Assembly: GCA_964036045.1 (NCBI GenBank)
Contig: OZ038384.1
Coordinates: 50,754,843 to 50,818,842, forward strand
Origin: Eutreptiella sp. 'Long Island Sound 2002'
Taxonomy: Eukaryota > Euglenozoa > Euglenophyceae > Eutreptiales > Eutreptiaceae
Length of the DNA stretch: 64,000 nt
Reading direction: 5' to 3'
Shown: in pieces, positions 56,453 to 64,000 of the stretch
How positions within the stretch are numbered: position 1 is the stretch's first letter
How the letters are laid out: every line of letters starts with the position of its first letter
Made by a program: the position numbers and the translations under genes
The notes under the pieces: generated by a model
Told to the model about the DNA's origin: nothing
Seen by the model: the letters and a program-made list of their open reading frames with translations, nothing else
The model's database searches: none

Positions 56453-59067
56453 CTACCAGCAGGGCGGTGCCACGGGGGAGCCCACGGGGTTCGGGCTGGC
56501 CCGCCCCACCTGCACTATTACCCACTCGGCCCGGAGCTGCGCTTGCCCCGTCGCTTGGGTGCATTGGTCGTCCGTGGTCACCAACCACAACGGCGTCGGC
56601 GCGTGGGGCCGGGGGCGCAGGGACTCGGGCCATGCCACGTCCGCGTTAGGCTCTTGGTGCTCCCTTTCCGCGAGTACGTCGCGGAGGATGTACATGAGGG
56701 CGGCCGGCGGGCGGTACGCCGCCCTCCGCGTGGGCAGGGATAGGCCGCCCCTGCGGCGGTAGCCCCCAACGTGGAGCTGCAGGCCGTCCGGGGTCAGCCG
56801 TGGGCCGGTGTGGGCGTCCTGCTTAGCCCTCGTGGGGTGGACGACTCTCAGGCGGGGGTCCCGCGTGCCGGTGGTGTGGAGGAGGTGGACCAAGGCGTCG
56901 CGCCACCCGGGGTGGTTGGTGGGCTCCTGCTCACGGCAGCAATAGTGGAGGTGTTCATCGGCGCATTGGTTGAGGCATTCCCGCACCGCCGTTGGCCACG
57001 GGTCGTCGTTGTCGGGGAAGGGGTGGCGTGGCCCGTGGTGCCCATGCCACGGCGTTGTGTGCGGCACCGTCAGGCGGCACGTGTCGCGGTGCCGCAGCTT
57101 GGTGGTGCGCAGCGTGACGATGTTTCCCGGCGGGGACTGTAGTTGGACATGGGCTGCCCTGGGGCACGCGATGGGGTTGTACAGCCCCACTCCCAGGGCG
57201 GCCAGGGCCCGGGGTATGCGGTGGACCCAGTGGCCCCCCGCTAGAGTTGCGAACTCCGGGACGGGGTAGTGCACCTCGGGACATATTCTGTGGGCGCCAG
57301 CTATTTCCCAGAACATCTTGGTGACCTCGGCGCGCACGCAGGTTGAGCGGTGGTGGACGAGTGTACCCACGAGGGCCACCGCTGCCTGCTGGCACCGCGT
57401 TGGCACCTGTCTGAGCCCCAGGGTCCGGTCATCCTGCAGGCTGTCCCGCGAGGCGTCGAAGGCGTACCGCGCCCTGTCTTTCGCGACCTGGACCGTGATG
57501 TGGTCCAGGTGGCGTGCAGTGTCGGAGTCGTCGGCGATGAAAGGGGCGACGTACTGCGTCACCCCCCCGAGGATCGCCAGGATGACGTCCTGCAACACTT
57601 TCGGTGGCGCGAGGGTGTTAAGGCACCAGTGGTGCACCGCCGCCAGGCCTAGCCGGTGCTTGCGCTGCAGGAAGAACTCCCCGTCCGGCTGCAGCTGGAG
57701 TCCCAGGTAGGGGACGGAGTCCGCCGCTGGTACCCAGTGCCACGGGTTTTCCAGGTGGGGACAGAGGCGCAGCTGCAGGCCCGGGACCCCCTCCGTGGTG
57801 GCCATGGCGCACTTGCGGGGGTCGAGCTCAATGCCCATCATCCCCAGGTACGCGGCCACCGCCTCCACGCCCTCGACGAAGTGCTGCAGCGTGTGGGCCA
57901 CCACCAGCAGGTCGTCGATGTAGGCCTGGATGAGGCCGTGCTCGGCCCCTCCCGGCGGGCGAAGGCGGTGCCCCTGCGCCCTGAGCAGGGGCTCCAGGAG
58001 GGGCGCGTACAGCAGGGGGCTCTCGGGGTTGCCCTGCCGGACGCCGCGTTGAATGTAGACGGGCTGCGTTAGCCCGTGTGCGGTGACGATGCGCAGCCTG
58101 GCGCACGTGTGGAGGAAGAGCAGGAGGTCGATGACGTCCGGCGGCACGGAGAGGTGGCGCAGGATGAGGTGGAGGGCGCCGTGCGGGGCGGTGTCAAAGG
58201 CCTTGCGGGCGTCGAAAGAGAAGACGTAGTTGGGCCTTCCCTGCTGGAGCTGCCGCTGCGCCATGAACAGTGGGGGGCCTGTGTTGGAGCCAGGAAGGGC
58301 CCCCTGCTTCCAGTCGCTGACCACTCCGTGCCGTGTGAGCACTTCCGTGATGCGCTGGGTGAGGGGGCCCGTGAGCAGCTTCATGTCCAGCTGGCCCAGG
58401 GCTATGGGCCTGTAATCGTCCAGTCTGGCAGAGCCCGGTACCTTGGGGCTGAGCCAGATGTGCGCGTCCCTCCAGTGCTTCGGCGGCGGGGCGCCGCGGA
58501 GGATGGCCCAGTAGGAGTGGACCAGGAGCCACTGGACGGGTGCCGGGAGGGCCTTGATGAAACGGGCCTCCACGTGGTTGGGACCTGGGGCGTTGGCATC
58601 GGCCTTGTCCAGGGCGGACTTCAGGTCCTGCAAGGAGTACTGCTGGACCTGTGTCCAGGCCCCTTCAGGGACCCCGGGGACATGGCGGCCGAGGACTGCC
58701 TGGAGGCCTGGGAGGTCCACCGGGCGTTTGTCATACAGTTCTCGCCAGAAGGCGCGAACTGCGAACATCACGTCGTGGGCCTCCGTGAGGAGCGTTTGGG
58801 TGTTCGGGACCCGCATGTTCCAGAGGCCTGACGGGCCCGCGGCCTCTACCTCTATGGCTCCCCGCACGGCTTTCCATCGCTGGGCGGTGTCGGGGGCGTG
58901 GAGGCGCCAGAAGTCCTTGATGGCGCGCTTGCGGTCTGCCGCCAGGAGTCCGCGGAGCTGGCGAAGGTCCTCCTCGAGGGCGGCTGCTTGCCTCTCCAGC
59001 TCCTCCTGTAGCTGGCCCTGTGTGGTCGGGCGGAACCCGGGCGACACACCCTGCAGCTCCTCCGTGG
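56453..59067 (-). pseudogene. LINE B ORF2 fragment: reverse transcriptase and downstream region
   Basis: Open for over 860 codons without interruption, starting in the truncated linker (SPGFRPTTQGQLQEELERQA). RT motifs: GPNHVEARFIKALPAP, FSFDARKAFDT, GVRQGNPESPLLYAPLLEPL and catalytic YIDD at 57911-57922; then VPYLGLQLQPDG and a conserved region through HFLNQ-like ECLNQCADEHLHYCC. It shows what the unbroken RT frame looks like and allows the frameshifts of copy A to be placed. It lacks the endonuclease because of 5' truncation. Confidence 0.85.
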
Positions 59068-59201
59068 TGGGTACTCAATCTAATCATCCTTCTCTGGAAT
59101 CTTGCACAACTACATAACTGCCGCCACCAAATGAAAAGGTGCCGCGCACACTCAGTCACAAGCAGAGGCTTGAAAAAAGCACTGGCACTGGCACAGCACA
59201 C
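59068..59201 (-). other. Non-repeat sequence beyond LINE B, presumed intron
   Basis: Base composition drops and LINE similarity ends. On the minus strand it follows the donor GTGTGC at 59201, so it would be the start of an intron cut by the LINE junction. Confidence 0.35.
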
Positions 59202-59303
59202 CTGGGGCCATAAACCATGGTGTGCCCGCGACAGTGTTCATCATCTTGGTCATGGCCATGGCATTTTCTACCTCCTTCGATGTCCCAAAGTCCGACAATT
59301 TGA
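59202..59303 (-). CDS. Protein-kinase activation-segment exon (single exon, partial gene)
   Basis: The minus strand encodes VKLSDFGTSKEVENA...NTVAGTPWFMAP. It has the DFG magnesium-binding motif and the GTPxxMAPE end of the activation segment, as in STE/MAP3K-type Ser/Thr kinases. The exon is bounded by CACTGGCAG before 59303 and CCCAG/GTGTGC at 59202-59201, is 102 bases long and is phase 1 at both ends. The split codon would restore the Glu of APE from the next exon. The catalytic-loop HRD exon and the following exons were not found. The next exon downstream would lie in the LINE B direction, so the gene is probably broken or rearranged. Confidence 0.6.
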
Positions 59304-59814
59304 CTGCCAGTGATGCAGCAGGGAGACAGGCTGGCTGCCCATGCTGGAATCGAAGCATTTCAATCCAATTTACCGCAGAGGTTGGCCAGGGTTGTGTTTG
59401 AAGGGGGGGGGGGGGACTATAAATGGAGAAGGTCTGCTGGTCGGTACATGTGCTTTAAAACACTTGGTTGCGTTTTGTGGAGGCTGCCACCGGCCTGTAT
59501 GTGGTTTTCTTTTGGGAGGGATATGTGGGGAGGGGAGTGTGTGGGGGGCGAGGCTTCGGGTGGGGAGGGGGTGAGGGGGGTGGGGCTGGAGCAAAGGAGC
59601 CCTCCTCCTTGCCACATGAAGCATGAAGAAAGCAGAAAGCAGTACAGCAGTATGGTAAGTGCAACGTTCATTCACTCCATTTCCAATTTGGATGAGACGT
59701 GTGCACAACCAGGCCATTTCCTCTTCAGGCCCAGGTCCTTGGCTTGTGGAGACCCTCTGGACCCTGTGTTTTCCCCTGTAAACCGCCAACAGCTTAGAAA
59801 ACTTTTACTCTTAC
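59304..59814 (-). other. Presumed intron or intergenic sequence
   Basis: Contains a G-run of 12 (about 59402-59413) followed on the plus strand by CTATAAATGG, a TATA-like motif of unknown relevance, and a G-rich stretch to 59590. No conserved coding sequence is seen. Confidence 0.3.
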
Positions 59815-60104
59815 CAGGAACCACAGTCTCATGCAACCATTCTTCCAGATTCCGGCCCAAGACGTCCTGTTTGTACCACTGGATTAACAAGTGAAAGAAG
59901 CATTCCACATCACAGCTTGAGGGTCCTCTTGGTCGCCCCTCTGAGGGGGGGGGGGGAGAAAATTCCACTTCATAGGTGGGGCCTCGGTCCAAGAAGGGGG
60001 ATCTTGGGTGGCACTGTGCGCACACGTAGAGCCGTGAACTCAAACCCAAGGCGCCATAAAAAATGCACTCTTTTGAAAAACATGTGCACGACAGGGCTCC
60101 TGAC
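59815..60104 (-). CDS. Candidate exon(s) of a host gene, unknown product
   Basis: On the minus strand an open frame is bounded by an acceptor TTTCTGTCCCACAG before 60104 and a strong donor CTG/GTAAGAG at 59815-59814. A second acceptor, C-rich then TCAG, before 59940 would give a shorter 126-base exon. The encoded part FFHLLIQWYKQDVLGRNLEEWLHETVVPG looks like real helix-forming protein rather than random sequence. It lies about 500 bases 5' of the kinase exon on the same strand and could be the same gene, but carries no kinase motif. Confidence 0.35.
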
Positions 60105-61951
60105 CTGTGGGACAGAAATATTGAGTGAGCGAAAAGTTCACGGCACCAGCGCTGTAAAATTCTAGACCTTTTGGAACAATTTCCATCTGCTGACGACTTC
60201 GATTTTTGTTTCAAAAACACAGTTTGAGTGGCATTCCCACCTAATTTTGCGATCCAGACCTTGTCAGAATTGCTATGAAGCACCAGCCACACGACCAGGG
60301 AAGTGAATTGAAATACTCCAGAAAACGAAAAGCATTTTGAGAATGAACTTTCTGATCAGCCAGAAAACGTTTCAATGAACGGTTGATTCTGAGTTGGAAA
60401 TCTGGAAGAAATACGTCCCAAACAATCTGCCCAAATTGTGAAATTTTCTTAAATTTGAAACTGTCAATATCCCTTGTTTGGACTGCTACTCACCAAAAAG
60501 TTTACAAAATTGGCACCATGAAAATGTGGCCATTTTCTGCTATTTTGAACACGAGGGTACAATCGAAACATGTGTTTTCTGCATGATGGAGGAGGGCAGA
60601 GATGGACAAAGGGGGATGGGTCTGCATAGTCCATGGTTGCTACCCATATGTGCTCAGTGTGATCTCCCTCGTGACCTATGGCAGCTGCACACATGAGTAA
60701 AAACTTAAGATGATCATTCTATAGTGGCCAAACATTTACGGCGCCACTGCCGTAAATGTGGGGGCAATTCAAACAAGGGTGTATAGGTGATGGTAACAAG
60801 TCCATCCAAAAATTTTTGGGGTTGCATGTTCGTATGTTTGGGGGCGCATATCAGAGTTCCTCCCACACAACCCCTCCCCGACCTGTTTGTTTTGTTTGCA
60901 CGCTCTGTAAAAGGTGATGTGGACTATGTATTATCATGAAAGATTGTGCAGAAAGAGAAAGGGGATAGGTTTTGCCCCTCACGTCTTGTTGTGCGGCATT
61001 TTCTCCTAATTGTGGTCAATTGTATGCACAGTGCGAGCAACGTAAATAGATACTGTGGAATCACCATAAAAAACCGTTGTTACAGGCTCCATGTACCAGA
61101 AGTAGCATTGCCAAAAAACATTCATTGGTTTGTCACGTGTGTTTTGCACGGAGCTGTAACAAATCAAATTGTTTCTTTCTTGGGTCATCCCTGTTCTTGG
61201 TCTATTGCACAGTTTCCCTCAACATCACAAGTGGGCTGACCCCTTGGGTTTGGATGCGGACCCCCCCCCCCACTAACTGTTGGCTGGAGGCCGGGGAGGG
61301 GGGGTGTTCCGGAAGGGGCGATTGGGGGGAGGGGGGTCTAGGAGGGGCTTTTGCCGGGGGTGGGTGGGTGGGTGGTGTTGGGGACCTCCAAACAGTTGAC
61401 TATGCTGCCCAAGTGTGATCCAACAGTTTGCACCACCCCTTACCCCAATAGAGGGTACGGTACCATTGGCTTGGGTATTTCCAGCAATGCAAGAAACTCA
61501 GGGGGCGGGTTCGTGAGGTGGTCATGGTATTAGAGTTATACCACGGCACAATACATGCATACATATTGCGGGAGGGGGCATAAGTGTGCCATAGGGAACG
61601 CTTCCTGCGCGCCGCAGGCACCGCAGGGAAAGGGTAATTAGCATTAGTGTACACTGTCCAAGAAATATACACCGGAACAAAAAAATTCTGGGCACGTTGA
61701 TCTGTTGACACCATCGCTCTCTACAAAGTGAGAGACTACGGCCCCGGCTCAACGTGCAAAGTGTGGTAGGGAATCCCACCCTTCTAATGTGGTTAAGGAG
61801 GAGGGGTGTTACTCCCTCGGTCAAAAGTAGCACAGCCCTGATGCTACTCCTGACCGACAGTCCGGGATGCACAATGTGCAGCACAACGTATGTCCGCTCC
61901 CCCCGCCATAGCACAACATCGGTCCCACCATTGCACTTTGTTGCCCGATCC
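60105..61951. other. Gene-poor sequence
   Basis: AT-richer than the transposons. It contains a G-rich plus-strand tract at about 61291-61386 including GGGTGGGTGGGTGG (quadruplex-prone) and a C-run at 61261-61272. No recognisable gene or mobile element is seen. Confidence 0.35.
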
Positions 61952-61986
61952 CCTACATCATAGGGTGCCCAATCCTATGATGTAGG
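61952..61986. other. Perfect 13-bp inverted repeat with 9-nt loop
   Basis: CCTACATCATAGG at 61952-61964 and CCTATGATGTAGG at 61974-61986 are exact reverse complements around GTGCCCAAT. It could be a transcript hairpin or remnant mobile-element ends. No gene is adjacent. Confidence 0.6.
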
Positions 61987-62172
61987 CGTTTCGAGTCGTT
62001 TCGTGTTTCGGAAGTTGGTCAAAGGGAGCCCATCCCCAATGACATTCGTTTGCGTGTGGGGAACTTGGGTAATTGTAGATGGGGCTTACGTGGGTGGGCC
62101 TTTGTGCGCCTTCTTTTGGGTGGGCGGCCCTTAAACGCTCCGCGCACGGTGCGGTACCGTTGACGGAGAGTG

Positions 62173-62406
62173 TTACCCACCTTTGTGGCTAGAGCGGACC
62201 AACCAAAGGGTGTTTGGTGGCACATCTTCTCCGGCAAGGCCCCAATGGGTAATGAAGTGGTCCACAACTTGCTTCCATCCCACTGTGCCATTCTCGTTGC
62301 ACGCATTGTGACTGATCCACGCTATAGCTTCCCGTACTTGGTCCGAGCTGGGGTGAAAGAGATGTTGCGTGCTACGGCCCTTTCCCGAAGATGCTTTTGG
62401 CGCCAC
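62173..62406 (-). CDS. Hypothetical small ORF
   Basis: 77 residues from ATG 62406 (MAPKASSGKGRSTQHLFHPS), with GWKQVVDHFITHWGLAG. A neighbouring frame continues with a basic stretch (PPKRRRTKAHPRK) down to 62019, so a frameshifted or spliced basic protein is possible. No family is recognised. Confidence 0.2.
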   Translation of the reverse strand: MAPKASSGKGRSTQHLFHPSSDQVREAIAWISHNACNENGTVGWKQVVDHFITHWGLAGEDVPPNTLWLVRSSHKGG

Positions 62407-62504
62407 TCGCGCTCGTCAGGAGTAGCCACTCATGTGTGTTGAAGAGTCCTAGAGGGGGAAACTGGGAATGGGACAACAAGAAAGGGAGGGAAATCGTGGA
62501 TTGT

Positions 62505-62795
62505 AACCCCAACCCTAACTCAAAGGGCCACGCAACAAAGCGTGGATTGAGAGTCCTTAACCCTAACTCGGGGGGCCACGCAACAAAGCGTGGATTGAGA
62601 GTCCCTAACCCCAACTCAAGGGGCCACGCAAAAAAGCGTTGATTGTGAGTCCCTAACCCCAACTCAAGGGGCCACGCAAAAAAGCGTTGATTGTGAGTCC
62701 CTAACCCCAACTCAAGGGGCCACGCAACAAAGCGTGGATTGCAAGGCCCTAACCCCAACTCAAGGGGCCACGCAACAGAGCGTGGATTGAGAGTC
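62505..62795 (+). repeat. 48-bp minisatellite, about six units
   Basis: The unit is CCCTAACCCCAACTCAAGGG followed by GCCACGCAACAAAGCGTGGA and TTGAGAGT. Each unit contains CCACGC and GCGTGG around a 6-nt A-rich loop. Two middle units read GCGTTG and lose one pair. Because 48 is divisible by three, an open frame runs through on the minus strand as 16-residue repeats; coding is doubtful. Confidence 0.9.
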
Positions 62796-63755
62796 CCCCC
62801 GGTTTCCTCAATAGCACCGGAAGGTTAACAAAGCTTGTAAGACTCAAGTAACCCCTGTCTTGTCGGGGGTCCCCAATAAGGGGATAGAATCAAAATTGGC
62901 TACCTCACCCCTCCCTTCCCGGGGGCCCAAAAGAGGGCGGAATGGCTACATAACCCCTGCCGTCTTGGGGGTCCCCAATGTCAAGCCCGGGAACAAAATC
63001 AGAGGTGGTTCCTCGACCACTACCATCTTGTGGGCCCAAACCGCATTGGGTACGGAATCAAATGCACCATTTGTGAAAGATAAAGGCCCAAAAGGGGGAA
63101 TGTCTATCAAATAGGAGAAAAAAGTGGTGTGGCGGGGGTAAACGGTATGTAAAAAATGTGTGCATGTTTGCGGCACTATTCCGCTTGTCTTCGGGTATAG
63201 TTACCCAAACTGCGCGCCGCAGGGAAAGTGTTCCCATAGCAACTCCACGTGGTAGCCTTGGACCACATGGCATGACGCAACATCACCTTCCCGCTTACAC
63301 CACACTTGCGCAAGCTGGTTCCTCACAAACCACAATAAAATGAGTGGTGGGTCCCCCAGTATTGAACCAAGTTGACAAGTTTCGCCCCACACAAACCGCT
63401 ACCTCGTGCCTGGGCTCAGCATCGAGGGCAGGATCTTGAAAGAGCAACAAATAACATTTCTTCCGTGCCTCATCTTGCCCGATTTGGCGCACGTGTCTGT
63501 CTGCCTACATAACCCCTACCTTGTTGGGCATAAACACATGGGCTAAACAAGGCCGAGGACCCACCAGATGTGAATGTGACTGTTCCTATATCTCTGGGCA
63601 TCGTTGGGAAGTGTGCCAACAAGGGGATTGTTGGGGGTTGGTGCCATTGGTGTCTCATTTGTGTCCACTAAGAGTCCGGTAGGGGGGGATTACCGAGTTG
63701 GGTTTACCCTGTCGAGGTTTTACACCACCTTTTAGGGTCCAAGGATGAGCAACAC
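62796..63755. other. Gene-poor sequence
   Basis: Several short blocks repeat a pattern of AACCCC, then TCTTG or TCCCG, then GGGGGTCCCC or GGGGGCCC (for example near 62850, 62910 and 62960), suggesting a degenerate repeat. No gene is recognised. Confidence 0.3.
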
Positions 63756-63760
63756 GTTTT

Positions 63761-63791
63761 AGCAGCAGCAGCAAGCAGCAGCAGCAGCAGG
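63761..63791 (+). repeat. CAG trinucleotide run
   Basis: An AGC/CAG run interrupted by one extra A. On the minus strand it would encode Leu/Cys/Ala runs. No surrounding gene is recognised. Confidence 0.8.
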
Positions 63792-63955
63792 CGAGTAAAA
63801 AGTCCTTGCGACGACACCGTGGGTCAAAACCGGCATCCAAGTAGCTCAAAACGACCGAGGAGCGAAGGCGCATCACCGGATTTTGAGCCGTGTAGCCCGT
63901 TCTATGGCCGATTTAGTGTCCAAAAATGGCCGTTTTTGGGCTGTTTTCGGCTGTA

Positions 63956-63975
63956 TTCAGGACGATCGTCCTGAA
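63956..63975. repeat. 20-bp perfect palindrome
   Basis: TTCAGGACGATCGTCCTGAA reads the same on both strands. Its left half TTCAGGACGATCG recurs at 63978-63990. It lies at the window edge, so its context is unknown. Confidence 0.7.
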
Positions 63976-64000
63976 AGTTCAGGACGATCGCCGCTACGCC

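Larger units (their letters stand above)
47645..59067 (-). mobile_element. LINE copy B, 5'-truncated, same family as copy A
   Basis: Minus-strand copy with partial ORF2 (59067-53642), ORF3 (53602-52370), ORF4 (52370-50422), 3' UTR and a tail of two TCAAACC units (47646-47659). It is truncated at about 59067, inside the ORF2 linker between endonuclease and RT; similarity to copy A stops at CTCCTCCGTG. 5' truncation is usual for LINEs. It lies tail-to-tail with copy A. The sequence beyond 59067 is unrelated to the gypsy repeat on its other side, so no target-site duplication can be defined. Confidence 0.9.

Noticed and set aside
59310-59894. 194-codon plus-strand ORF overlapping the kinase exon
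   Set aside because: It runs through G-runs and opposite the better supported exon candidates; no family resemblance.

Overview
The window looks like a nuclear genome segment from a repeat-rich eukaryote, most plausibly an alga or related protist. It holds a chromodomain Ty3/gypsy retrotransposon, a DIRS-type tyrosine-recombinase retrotransposon, two copies of a very long endonuclease-type LINE, a GC-rich satellite, and one short stretch with GT-AG-bounded exon candidates of ordinary genes (one encodes a protein-kinase activation segment). Nothing bacterial is seen: no operons, no Shine-Dalgarno sites, no CRISPR. A green-lineage host is inference only.

Layout. 1-16.4 kb: a Ty3/gypsy chromovirus on the + strand. 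Its 5' region and the N-terminal half of gag are tandemly duplicated (388-4250 and 4251-8113). One gag-pol follows (5610-14839), then non-coding DNA with no recognisable matching 3' LTR. 16.4-19.1 kb: gene-poor DNA. 19.1-24.2 kb: about 24 head-to-tail copies of a ~211.5-bp GC-rich monomer. 24.2-41.05 kb: LINE copy A (+), four ORFs (ORF1 with a CCCH zinc finger; ORF2 with AP-endonuclease, reverse transcriptase, RNase H-like and zinc-finger regions; ORF3 and ORF4 of unknown function), a ~3-kb 3' UTR and a (TCAAACC)n tail. 41.05-47.64 kb: another copy of the gypsy 5' repeat, split by an apparently intact ~5-kb DIRS element (42048-47025, genes on the - strand). 47.65-59.07 kb: LINE copy B (-), 5'-truncated inside ORF2 and pointing tail-to-tail at copy A. 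59.07-64 kb: lower-GC DNA with kinase-like exon candidates, a 48-bp minisatellite, hairpins and a CAG run.

How the parts work together. Each element carries its own replication set. In the gypsy element, gag (capsid plus zinc knuckle) is followed in the same frame, after a single UAG, by protease-RT-RNase H-integrase-chromodomain. In the DIRS element, gag, RT/RNase H and tyrosine recombinase lie between inverted terminal repeats, with an internal complementary region that joins both outer ends. In the LINE, ORF1 is probably the RNA-binding partner of the ORF2 enzyme. ORF3 and ORF4 overlap as TGATG in both copies, which suggests coupled translation. The gypsy and LINE copies carry stops and frameshifts and are decayed; the DIRS copy is open throughout and is probably the youngest insertion.

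The most unusual object is the LINE: about 17 kb with four ORFs, preceded by a satellite whose monomer matches a segment of the LINE's own 3' UTR.
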